From Fusobacterium sp. (GTDB taxonomy: Bacteria; Fusobacteriota; Fusobacteriia; Fusobacteriales; Fusobacteriaceae): DNA of 64,000 bases. Of this stretch, positions 7,789 through 15,045 are shown piece by piece. The stretch spans positions 1 to 64,000 of the forward strand of contig NZ_JAGIRL010000021.1 in the NCBI RefSeq assembly GCF_019012925.1, read 5' to 3'. The translations under genes and the position numbers were made by a program. The notes under the pieces are model-generated. The model did no database searches and was not told the origin of the DNA. It worked only from the letters and a program-made list of their open reading frames with translations. Position 1 is the stretch's first letter; every line of letters starts with the position of its first letter.

Positions 7789-8856
7789 TTATTTTATCTC
7801 TTTTCCACAGTAGTAACAGAACTTTCCAAAATCCTTAACTACTACTTTATTTCCTGTCTCTTCAAAATGTGTTACACACTTAGGATTTTTACAAACAGAT
7901 AAAAAGTGCTCTTCTATCTCATCTTCGCTCTCTTTAGCAGGAGCTTTTGACTCTTTTAATCCCATTGCTAAAGCATACATAGCCTCTCTTGTAGGAACAC
8001 CATTTGCAGCTTGTTTAAAATATAGAGCATGTTTTGTATCATCTAAATCAATGTTGATCTCGTCAACTCTAGGTAGTGGATGAAGTATTATCATATGCTC
8101 TTGGCACTTATTTAAGATTGTATCTCTTGATATTTTATATACTCCACTTACTTTGTTATACTTCTCTATATCATCAAATCTCTCTTTTTGAATTCTAGTC
8201 ATATATAGTACATCTATCTCATTTAAAACCTCTTCGTATTCAGAGCAGATATGATATTTCATTCCCTTCTGATCTAGCTCCTTTGTAATATATTCAGGAA
8301 TCTGTATAGATTCTGGTGCCACAAAGTAGAACTCACCATTGAACATCTCCAAGGCTTTTGTTAAAGAGTGTACTGTTCTTCCATATTTTAAATCTCCAAC
8401 AAAGGCGATCTTAATATTTTCTATTCTTCCCAACTCTTTTTTTATTGTAAATAAGTCTAAAAGTGTCTGACTTGGATGCTCATTTGATCCATCTCCAGCA
8501 TTTATAACAGGATTTTTAGAAACTTCCGAAGCAAATTTTGCTGCCCCTTCTATATAGTGTCTCATCACAATTATATCTGAATAAGCTTCTACCATTTTAA
8601 CTGTATCTCTCAGCGATTCACCTTTTTTTAGTGAAGTAGCATCTGGAGAATCAAATCCTAACACTTGAGCTCCCAATCTATATGCTGCTGATGTAAAAGA
8701 TAATCTAGTTCTAGTTGAAGGTTCAAAGAAAAGGCTTCCTACAATCTTTCCTTTAGCCAACTCTGGTTCTGCTTTTTGTGAAAGTTCATTGGCAACTTCT
8801 AGTACCTCTAATATTTCCTCTTTTGTTAAATCTTTAATAGATATGAAATCTCTCAT
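7789..8856 (-). CDS. pyrB: Aspartate carbamoyltransferase fused to a PyrI-type zinc domain
   Basis: Catalyses carbamoyl phosphate plus aspartate to carbamoyl-aspartate, the committed pyrimidine step. The first ~305 residues are a normal catalytic chain: EPSTRTRLSF (45-54), HPSQTLLD (127-134) and HPLPRVDE (259-266). A linker rich in Glu/Lys/Ala is followed by about 40 residues with Cys322-x4-Cys327 and Cys347-x2-Cys350, the zinc pattern of the C-terminal domain of the regulatory chain PyrI. The allosteric nucleotide-binding half of PyrI is absent, and no separate pyrI lies nearby. ATG at 8856 follows GGAGGG. First gene of the operon, directly behind the attenuator. Confidence 0.95.
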   Translation of the reverse strand: MRDFISIKDLTKEEILEVLEVANELSQKAEPELAKGKIVGSLFFEPSTRTRLSFTSAAYRLGAQVLGFDSPDATSLKKGESLRDTVKMVEAYSDIIVMRHYIEGAAKFASEVSKNPVINAGDGSNEHPSQTLLDLFTIKKELGRIENIKIAFVGDLKYGRTVHSLTKALEMFNGEFYFVAPESIQIPEYITKELDQKGMKYHICSEYEEVLNEIDVLYMTRIQKERFDDIEKYNKVSGVYKISRDTILNKCQEHMIILHPLPRVDEINIDLDDTKHALYFKQAANGVPTREAMYALAMGLKESKAPAKESEDEIEEHFLSVCKNPKCVTHFEETGNKVVVKDFGKFCYYCGKEIK

Positions 8857-8890
8857 TTCTACTCCCTCCTGTTTAAATTAGACAAGCATA

Positions 8891-8933
8891 AAAAAAGGAA
8901 TGTAGCTGTTTAAAAAACAGCGTTCATTCCTTT
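8891..8933 (-). terminator. Attenuator hairpin ahead of pyrB
   Basis: On the minus strand AAAGGAATG (8925-8933) pairs with CATTCCTTT (8894-8902), and inside it GCTGTTT (8915-8921) pairs with AAACAGC (8905-8911). A U run follows (8891-8896). It lies between the pyr promoter and pyrB, so it is an intrinsic attenuator. The stop codon of the upstream leader peptide falls in its loop. Confidence 0.85.
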
Positions 8934-9035
8934 AATATCTATGTTTACAATATAATTTCTAAAAAATATAAAACAATTAGAAAATAAAACAGAAATAGAG
9001 TATACTTTTTTAAATTTATCTATGAAATATCTCAT
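8910..9035 (-). CDS. pyr operon leader peptide (41 residues), pyrL-like
   Basis: A short frame with ATG at 9033-9035 follows AAGGAGG with 7-base spacing and encodes a 41-residue Phe/Ile-rich peptide (begins MRYFIDKFKK, ends KGMNAVF). Its TAA (8910-8912) lies in the attenuator loop. The transcript ahead of the hairpin is very U-rich. This is the layout of the Escherichia coli pyrBI leader, where low UTP stalls RNA polymerase at U runs, lets a ribosome catch up through the leader, and so disrupts the terminator. Too short to show in routine ORF calls. Function is inferred by analogy; the peptide itself is probably not functional. Confidence 0.65.
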   Translation of the reverse strand: MRYFIDKFKKVYSISVLFSNCFIFFRNYIVNIDIKGMNAVF

Positions 9036-9071
9036 CACTATTCCTCCTTACTTTCTACATATATCTTTGCT

Positions 9072-9100
9072 ATTCTATCATACTTTTCATATTTTTTCAA
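9072..9100 (-). promoter_or_regulatory. Promoter of the pyrBKDFCE operon
   Basis: Minus strand: TTGAAA (9095-9100), 17-base spacer, TAGAAT (9072-9077). It sits just upstream of the leader peptide ribosome site (about 9043-9049), so transcripts should begin near 9065. Confidence 0.75.
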
Positions 9101-9130
9101 GTAAGAATTTTAAGAATATTATTTTTTTTA

Positions 9131-10102
9131 TTAATCTTTTAAAACAGTGATTAACTCCTTCTTATATTCGTCTAGATTATCAATAAGTTTATCTATCTGC
9201 TCTTTAGAAAGTTTTACTGTTTTATCAGTAGTTGGTACATTTTCAAAGCTTTTATCTATCTCAACATTTGTAACTGGGAACATATAGTTTTTCTCACTCA
9301 TAATCTTTTGGAAGTCATCTGATAAGATTCTCTCCATAAACTTTTTAGCTCCCTCTTTTACCTCTTTTTTATTTACAAGAGCTCCTCCCTCTTGATACAT
9401 AAAGCTTCCCTCTTCCAATAAGAAACTATCATATTTAGCTGAATCCTCTCCTGTAAAAAATAGATTACTTGTTGCATATCCTATCATCATTGGAGCCTCT
9501 CCAGCTGAGAATTTAGCAAAAGCCTCACTCCAACCTGGTTCTACACTATAAACAGCTGGTTTTAACTCCTTCCAAAACTCTATCCAATTATCTCCATATA
9601 AAGCCACACTCCACTGTAAAGCCTCTTCTCCTGTAATAGATACTTTTGGATTCTCTACCATAAGTTTTTTACTCATCTCTCCAAGCTCTTTTAGATTTTT
9701 AGGTGGATTTTTTATCTGCTCTTTGTTATAGTTTATAGCTAATAATCCATAATCTAAAGGTGTTACATAGTCGCTGTTCATTTTAAATTTTTCATTAGTT
9801 ATATTCCCTATATTTTTAGGTGTATATGGCAGAATTAGATTATCCCTTCTAGCCATTTCAGTTGTAAGTTCAGTAAGTCCTACTACTACGTCAGCTTTAG
9901 GATTCTTTTTCTCCAATTTCAATCTTCCAACTATTCCATCTATAGCTATAAATTTTATTGTATCTCCCGTTTCCTTTTGAAATATACTTCCATATTTTTT
10001 CTCTATCCACTTCATAGAGCTAGGTCCATAGACAGTTATCTCTTCAGCACTAACTATTGTTGTTGCTCCTAAAATCAAACTACATAATAAAATCTTTTTC
10101 AT
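9131..10102 (-). CDS. ABC transporter substrate-binding protein, ThiB-like (orphan)
   Basis: A 323-residue exported binding protein with signal peptide MKKILLCSLILGATTIVSAEE (cleavage near residue 19). It resembles the thiamine-binding ThiB/TbpA group: NPKADVVVGL, TPLDYGLLAINY, and the motif VEPGWSEAFAKFSAGEAPMM. The related Fe3+ and spermidine binding proteins share part of this pattern, so the ligand is uncertain. No permease or ATPase partner is adjacent: the neighbouring ABC genes are of a different (FecCD) class and are complete on their own. No TPP riboswitch is visible in its 63-base leader, which weakens the thiamine call. It has its own promoter and a good GAGGAGG site. Confidence 0.75.
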   Translation of the reverse strand: MKKILLCSLILGATTIVSAEEITVYGPSSMKWIEKKYGSIFQKETGDTIKFIAIDGIVGRLKLEKKNPKADVVVGLTELTTEMARRDNLILPYTPKNIGNITNEKFKMNSDYVTPLDYGLLAINYNKEQIKNPPKNLKELGEMSKKLMVENPKVSITGEEALQWSVALYGDNWIEFWKELKPAVYSVEPGWSEAFAKFSAGEAPMMIGYATSNLFFTGEDSAKYDSFLLEEGSFMYQEGGALVNKKEVKEGAKKFMERILSDDFQKIMSEKNYMFPVTNVEIDKSFENVPTTDKTVKLSKEQIDKLIDNLDEYKKELITVLKD

Positions 10103-10126
10103 TTTTTCCTCCTCATTATTTAATAT

Positions 10127-10155
10127 ATTATACTACAACTCCTACTATTTTGCAA
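10127..10155 (-). promoter_or_regulatory. Promoter of the ThiB-like gene
   Basis: Minus strand: TTGCAA (10150-10155), 17-base spacer, TATAAT (10127-10132), about 25 bases ahead of the start codon. Confidence 0.65.
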
Positions 10156-10165
10156 AAAATGTAAC

Positions 10166-10945
10166 CTATTTTACTATCCCTTTAAGCTTAAAATATGGCA
10201 GATTATTTTGAACTTCAACCTCACTCTCAACTCTATATACCTCTCTTACAAGCTTTGGAGTGAGTACCTCTCCAGTGACCCCTTCAGCATATTTTTTCCC
10301 ATCTTTTAATACTAAGACTCTATCACTGTATTGAGATGCTTGATTTAGATCGTGAAGAACCATAACTATAGTTATATTTAGCTCCCTATTTAGCTCCCTC
10401 ACTAACTCCATTATCTCAAATTGATGACATATATCTAAATATGTAGTTGGTTCATCTAGGAGTAAGACTGGTGTTTTTTGAGCAAGTACCATAGCTATCC
10501 AAACTTTTTGTCTCTCTCCTCCAGATAGACTCATAACCTTTCTATCTTTAAACTTCTCTATCTTACACATTTGCATTGCCCAAGCAACTATCTCATCATC
10601 CTCTTTATTCAATACTTCATACCATCTCTTATGAGGCATTCTCCCATACTTTATAAAAGCTTCCACAGTTATGTCATCTGGAATCTCATTATTTTGAGAT
10701 ACAAAAGCAAGTTTTTTAGCAAACTCCTTACTCTTTATGTTATGAATAATCTCACCTTCCAATGATATTGTTCCACTTTTATATGGTATAACTCTCGATA
10801 TAGCCTTTAGTAGAGTAGATTTTCCACAACCATTAGTACCGAGTATACTCAATATCTCCCCTTTTTTTATAGTGAGATCAATCCCCTTAATAACCATATT
10901 TTTTTCATAAGCAATCTCTATATTTTCTCCATTTATTATGTACAT
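10166..10945 (-). CDS. ABC transporter ATP-binding protein, FecE/FhuC/BtuD type
   Basis: Energy subunit of the metal-chelate importer encoded with the two genes upstream. The 259-residue protein has Walker A GTNGCGKST (about 36-44), a Q-loop (SQNN), the signature LSGGERQKVWIA, Walker B VLLLDEPTTYLD and the switch His in VMVLHDLNQA. These are the features of the iron-siderophore/heme/B12 ATPase group. It starts one base after the permease stop, behind AGGGGA, so it belongs to the same transcript. No clear terminator separates it from the downstream ThiB-like gene. Confidence 0.93.
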   Translation of the reverse strand: MYIINGENIEIAYEKNMVIKGIDLTIKKGEILSILGTNGCGKSTLLKAISRVIPYKSGTISLEGEIIHNIKSKEFAKKLAFVSQNNEIPDDITVEAFIKYGRMPHKRWYEVLNKEDDEIVAWAMQMCKIEKFKDRKVMSLSGGERQKVWIAMVLAQKTPVLLLDEPTTYLDICHQFEIMELVRELNRELNITIVMVLHDLNQASQYSDRVLVLKDGKKYAEGVTGEVLTPKLVREVYRVESEVEVQNNLPYFKLKGIVK

Positions 10946-10946
10946 A

Positions 10947-11936
10947 TCAATCCCCTGTCTTTCTTAGTAAATATAGGAAAAATGGCACTCCAATTACAGC
11001 CATTACTATTCCAGCTGGAATCTCAATAGGAGCAAAGAGTGTCCTTGAAATCGTATCTGCCAACACTAAAACAATAGCTCCTAATATTGAGGAAAATGGA
11101 AGTAGATAAAGATGATCAGATCCTATTATCATTCTTGCCATATGTGGAACTATCAATCCCACAAACCCTATCAAACCAACATTTGCAACTGATATCCCCG
11201 TTAAAAAACAGGCAAAAAGAGATAGTTTCAATCTCTTTCTTGGAATATTAAAACCTAAGTTAATAGCAAAGTTATCCCCCAGTTGTAGGATATTAGCATC
11301 TCTTATCAATGTCATAGCCCCAGCTATTCCTACTACTGTATAGGGGAAAATTCCATATACATGATTCCAATTCTTTCCATTCAAGCTCCCGTTTAACCAA
11401 GAGAGTACCCCTTGTATCTCATCACTAAAAAGTATGAACATAAGCCCTGTAATACTTCCCAATATAGAGTTTACTGCCACTCCAGCCAAAATAACTCTCA
11501 GAGGTTTTAACCCCTTCTTCCAAGCTAATAAAAATACTAAAGCACAGGCTAAAGCTCCCCCTATAAATGCTGTCAGATTCATAAATAGCATTGCATTTGG
11601 AAAAATTATCATAACAATCAAAGCTGAAACACTAGCACCTGCTGAAACTCCTGTCAATCCTGGATCTGCCAATGGATTTTTCATAACTGCTTGTAAAAGT
11701 ACCCCAGCCAAAGAGAGATTACAACCAACCATCAAGGCTATTAATATTCTAGGAATACGAATATCCCAGAGTATTGATTTTAATATCTCATTGTTGTAAC
11801 CCTTGATAAAAAGAGCCTTAATTATCTCTTGCAATTCAAAATTAACACTCCCAAATCTCACAGAAAATAGAGATATCATAACTAAAATTAGCATTGAAAA
11901 TAAAATAATAAAAGTTTTCCTATTCACCATAGACAT
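10947..11936 (-). CDS. FecCD-family ABC permease (heme/siderophore/B12 type)
   Basis: A 329-residue, strongly hydrophobic integral membrane protein with about 9-10 helices. It carries the family motifs GVLLQAVMKNPLADPGLTGVSAGA near residue 82-105 and GFVGLIVPHMARMIIGSDH in the C-terminal third, typical of BtuC/FepD/HmuU permeases. Its start overlaps the binding-protein gene by 17 bases and its end is one base from the ATPase gene. It should form a homodimeric channel with the ATPase. Ligand specificity is not readable from the permease. Confidence 0.93.
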   Translation of the reverse strand: MSMVNRKTFIILFSMLILVMISLFSVRFGSVNFELQEIIKALFIKGYNNEILKSILWDIRIPRILIALMVGCNLSLAGVLLQAVMKNPLADPGLTGVSAGASVSALIVMIIFPNAMLFMNLTAFIGGALACALVFLLAWKKGLKPLRVILAGVAVNSILGSITGLMFILFSDEIQGVLSWLNGSLNGKNWNHVYGIFPYTVVGIAGAMTLIRDANILQLGDNFAINLGFNIPRKRLKLSLFACFLTGISVANVGLIGFVGLIVPHMARMIIGSDHLYLLPFSSILGAIVLVLADTISRTLFAPIEIPAGIVMAVIGVPFFLYLLRKTGD

Positions 11937-12816
11937 ATCTATATAACTCCTCTAAAGCATCAATTGAATTAACTCCAGCACTCATTCTAAACAGTGTTGG
12001 ATCAATTATATGGATAGCATCATTCTTGTAAGCAGTAGTCAACTTCCATATAGAATTTGTTTTAAAGCTCTCTTTAAAAACCTCTCCATTCTTAGTTTTG
12101 CTATTTGGCATTATCAAAATAATATCTGGATTTAAAAGTACTAACTGTTCTAGACTAAATGGAACAGATTTTTTATCTGTGGAGTTTTTATCCAATGAAG
12201 TAACCACGTTTTCACAGTTTATCTTCTCTATAAGCTCCTCTAAAAAATGTTGCTTTCCAGTCATAAAGAAACTCTCTCCATTCCCATAGATGATTGCAAT
12301 TTTTTTCCCTTGCTGTTTACTTGCCTTCTCTATTAAGATACTCTCTCTTCTGTCCCAATCATTTAGTATCTCTTTGGCTCTCTCCTCTCTATGAAATGCT
12401 CTTCCCAAAATCTCAACTGCCTCTTTGGATTGTGCATAAGTTTCAACTTCCATATAAAAACTTGGTATATTTAGCATATCATATTTAGGCTTAATATTGT
12501 TCTTAGAAAATAGTGTAGCTACAACTAGGTCTGTCCCTAAAGATTTTACTTTTTCTAAATCTGGCATTCCTGATTTTCCTATTCTTTCACTCTTATCATA
12601 TCTTTTAGGAATTCTTGTAGATGAGTTTGGTACTCCCACTAAATCTATCTGTAAAGCATCAAAAAATCTTGATAAAATTGCTGAATCTGTTATAACTTTT
12701 TTAGGCGTATAATCAAGCTTTAACTCTTCATTTCCCTGTTTAATATAAAAACTCTCCCCCCCTAATGCAATAAAGGCTGTAAGTATAAATATACATATTA
12801 TTTTTAAACTCTTCAT
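11920..12816 (-). CDS. Periplasmic chelate-binding protein, IsdE/HmuT-like (probable heme)
   Basis: A 298-residue protein with a signal peptide (residues 1-19, ending ALGG) and the class III binding-protein layout of two lobes joined by a helix. The stretches GKSGMPDLEKVKSLGTDLVV and FKTNSIWKLTTAYKND...FRMSAG closely recall the heme-binding IsdE group, in which a Met just before the PDLEK stretch binds heme. The IsdE heme His was not identified here, so siderophore or corrinoid binding remains possible. First gene of the three-gene importer, divergent from cbiK. Confidence 0.85.
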   Translation of the reverse strand: MKSLKIICIFILTAFIALGGESFYIKQGNEELKLDYTPKKVITDSAILSRFFDALQIDLVGVPNSSTRIPKRYDKSERIGKSGMPDLEKVKSLGTDLVVATLFSKNNIKPKYDMLNIPSFYMEVETYAQSKEAVEILGRAFHREERAKEILNDWDRRESILIEKASKQQGKKIAIIYGNGESFFMTGKQHFLEELIEKINCENVVTSLDKNSTDKKSVPFSLEQLVLLNPDIILIMPNSKTKNGEVFKESFKTNSIWKLTTAYKNDAIHIIDPTLFRMSAGVNSIDALEELYRYVYGE

Positions 12817-12849
12817 CTTTACATCTCCTATTTATCATTAATCATATAA

Positions 12850-12878
12850 ATTCTATTATTTAATTTATCCTTTGTCAA
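12850..12878 (-). promoter_or_regulatory. Promoter of the chelate importer operon
   Basis: Minus strand: TTGACA (12873-12878), 17-base spacer, TAGAAT (12850-12855), about 35 bases ahead of the binding-protein start. No riboswitch is seen on this strand. Confidence 0.75.
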
Positions 12879-12915
12879 TCATAATTTATTGTTTTACATT
12901 TTATAACATTCACTA

Positions 12916-12944
12916 TTGACTTTTTAAAATAAACATAGTATATT
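12916..12944 (+). promoter_or_regulatory. Promoter of the B12-riboswitch/cbiK transcript
   Basis: TTGACT (12916-12921), 17-base spacer, TATATT (12939-12944), just ahead of the riboswitch; start of transcription expected near 12951. It is back to back with the importer promoter, 38 bases away. Confidence 0.7.
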
Positions 12945-12966
12945 GATATTAGAACAAAATATTGTT

Positions 12967-13120
12967 TTAAGGTTCTCTTTGGAGATTAATTGGGAAGAGA
13001 GGTTTATTCCTCCACGGTCCCGCCACTGTGTTACTGATGAACGGTAAAGATACCACTGAGCAATTGGGAAGGTTTACCTAGTAAGTTGAAGTTAAGTCAG
13101 GAGACCAGCCTTATACGTTA
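12967..13120 (+). promoter_or_regulatory. Cobalamin (B12) riboswitch
   Basis: Contains the hallmark blocks in order: AATTGGGAAGAGAGG (about 12989), CCACGGTCCCGCCACTGTG (about 13012-13030), and the B12 box AGTCAGGAGACCAGCC at 13095-13110. Only the plus strand fits, so it controls cbiK. It is followed by a terminator hairpin at 13175-13201, implying repression of cbiK by transcription termination when B12 is plentiful. Confidence 0.93.
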
Positions 13121-13174
13121 TTTAATATCTTGCGAGGACAAGGATATTACTCTATCAATAGAGCAATTTACCTG

Positions 13175-13201
13175 TCCCCCAAAAAAAGTGGGGATTTTTT
13201 T
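13175..13201 (+). terminator. Terminator of the B12 riboswitch expression platform
   Basis: TCCCC (13175-13179) pairs with GGGGA (13190-13194) across an A-rich loop and is followed by seven T. GGACA at 13136-13140 can pair with TGTCC at 13173-13177, a candidate antiterminator. The hairpin ends 28 bases before the cbiK start. Confidence 0.75.
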
Positions 13202-13228
13202 GCCCCTAAATTAATTAGGAGGAATTTT

Positions 13229-14167
13229 ATGAGAACAATTACAAAACTATTTTTAAGCTCAATGCTATTAGTTAATGGAGCTGTGGCATTAGCACATTCA
13301 GATGGAGGATTTGTGGACAAAGATTTTTTTGATGGAATGAAAAAAGATGATAAGGCTGCTATCTTAATGGTACACTTTGGTACTACTTTTGATGACACTA
13401 GAGCTTTAACTATTGATAGAATCAATGACAAAGTTAAAAAAGAATTTAAAAATGTAGATGTTAAAGAAGCTTATACTTCTAGAATTATTATGAGAAGATT
13501 AAAAGATAGAGGAATTGTAAAATTAAACCCTCAAGAAGTTTTAGATCAATTAAAAGCTGAAGGATATACTCATATCTTAGTACAAGGTACTAACGTTATG
13601 AATGGAGTAGAGAGTGAAAACCTAAGTAAAGAGATCGCTTCTTACAGCGATTCATTTAAAGATATTAGAGTTGGTGCTCCTCTATTAACTGATCACCAAG
13701 ACTATGAGAACGTTGCAAAAGCTATTGCTAAAAAAATCGGTCCTCTTAAAAAAGATCAAGGTGTAGTATTAGTAGGACATGGAACACCTCACTTTGGTGG
13801 ATCTGCTTATGCAATGATGGACTATGTATTCTCTGCTGAAGGATATGACAACTATGCTGTTGGTACTGTAGAAGGATACCCAGAGTTTGATAATGTTGTT
13901 AAAAAATTAAAAGATAGAGGAGTTAAGGATGTTATCCTTATGCCATTTATGTTCGTTGCTGGAGATCACGCTAGAAATGATATAGCTGGTGAGTGGAATG
14001 AAGAGCTACAAAAAGCTGGATTCACTGTATCTAAAGTTATATTAATGGGACTTGGACAAAATGAAGATATTCAAAATATCTATGTTGACCACTTAAAATT
14101 TGTAAGTCACCATGAGAAAGAGGATATGGCAGCTAAAAAAGTTCAATATTCTAATGATAAAGACTAA
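13229..14167 (+). CDS. cbiK: Periplasmic sirohydrochlorin cobaltochelatase CbiK
   Basis: Inserts Co2+ into sirohydrochlorin in the anaerobic B12 pathway, or acts on another tetrapyrrole. The 312-residue protein has the class II chelatase landmarks MVHFGTTF (47-54), His184 in VGHGTPHF, Glu215 in VEGYPEF and His247 in FVAGDHARND, matching the metal-binding His/Glu/His set of CbiK. An N-terminal signal peptide (MRTITKLFLSSMLLVNGAVALAHS) means export, as in the periplasmic CbiK of Desulfovibrio vulgaris. The frame is open upstream to 13130, but that part encodes the riboswitch terminator; ATG at 13229 follows AGGAGG. No other B12 synthesis gene is nearby. Confidence 0.92.
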   Translation: MRTITKLFLSSMLLVNGAVALAHSDGGFVDKDFFDGMKKDDKAAILMVHFGTTFDDTRALTIDRINDKVKKEFKNVDVKEAYTSRIIMRRLKDRGIVKLNPQEVLDQLKAEGYTHILVQGTNVMNGVESENLSKEIASYSDSFKDIRVGAPLLTDHQDYENVAKAIAKKIGPLKKDQGVVLVGHGTPHFGGSAYAMMDYVFSAEGYDNYAVGTVEGYPEFDNVVKKLKDRGVKDVILMPFMFVAGDHARNDIAGEWNEELQKAGFTVSKVILMGLGQNEDIQNIYVDHLKFVSHHEKEDMAAKKVQYSNDKD

Positions 14168-14188
14168 TTAGATTTTACTAAAAGATTT

Positions 14189-14228
14189 AAGACTGTTGGT
14201 TAGACTTTCTAACTTAACAGTCTTTTTT
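14189..14228 (+). terminator. Terminator of cbiK
   Basis: AAGACTGTT (14189-14197) pairs with AACAGTCTT (14216-14224), with GGTTAG/CTAAC extending the stem inward, followed by seven T. Confidence 0.85.
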
Positions 14229-14245
14229 TATTTCCCTAGCAACTT

Positions 14246-14296
14246 AAAAAAGAGCCGTGTAGATCAATGATTTTACTCATCAATCTATCACAGCTC
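14246..14296 (-). terminator. Terminator of the giant-protein operon
   Basis: On the minus strand GAGCTGTGATAGATTGATGA (14277-14296) pairs with TCATTGATCTACACGGCTC (14252-14270) with few mismatches, followed by six U (14246-14251). It lies 27 bases after the giant gene's stop. Confidence 0.8.
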
Positions 14297-14322
14297 CATT
14301 TTAGAATGCAATTATCTTAACT

Positions 14323-15045
14323 CTATTCTGCTGATCTTGGTTCATCTGTAGGATACTGTACTCCAAAGTTATACTTCTCTACTACATGTCCTATTCTTTT
14401 TACTAATGGATTTGGTGTTGTAAATTTACTTCCAAGTGGTAGTGTTACTGGATCTACTTTTATTATAAAGTTATTTCCTCTTACACTTTCTATTGGAATA
14501 TCCTCTATATGATATCTTCCAAACTTATCAGTTGTTACCACTAATCCATCTATAGTCGAAAGTTTAGCTCCTGCTATTCCCTCTTCATGTACTCCTAGAT
14601 TATATAGCTCTATCTGTTCATAATAGAATCCTGATACTTTTATAATCTTTCTATTTACTTTTAATTTTTCTCCTACTTCTCCTCTTCTCAACTCTCCTTT
14701 TTCTATTTTGATCACTTTTCCATTAGGGAGCATTGTTAAGTGAAGTCCGCTATCAGTAGTTATTTCCAATATTGAGATCTTATCTGGAGATTTTATTCTT
14801 CTTCTTAGGATCATTTTCGGTATCTCTTCTGTTTCCAACTCTCTACCTAAAATATCTCCTAACTCTCCATTTTTTATTCTAGTATAGTACCAATAATACT
14901 TATTAGTATTTACATACCAACCATCAATATTTTCATAATTATCTCTATGAGATTTTGTCTCGATTCTTACATCATAAGCATTAGCATCATCTTGCCAACC
15001 ATCTCCATCTCTGTCATGGAATACCTTACCAATCACAGTAGACAT
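14323..15045 (-). other. C-terminal SdrD-B-like module of the giant protein
   Basis: Encodes residues ~10205-10444. GKVFHDRDGDGWQD is the usual Asp-rich opening of SdrD-B/Cna-B-like domains, and the last 80 residues (GIAGAKLSTIDGLVVTTD, FGRYHIEDI, IIKVDPVTLPLGS, NFGVQYP) form the closing strand set. From memory, the same closing module occurs in proteobacterial DUF11 proteins encoded beside large outer-membrane barrels, which fits the neighbour here. Confidence 0.65.

Noticed and set aside
13130..13228. Upstream 33-codon extension of cbiK
   Set aside because: These codons are the B12 riboswitch tail and terminator; the ATG at 13229 has the AGGAGG site and begins a proper signal peptide.
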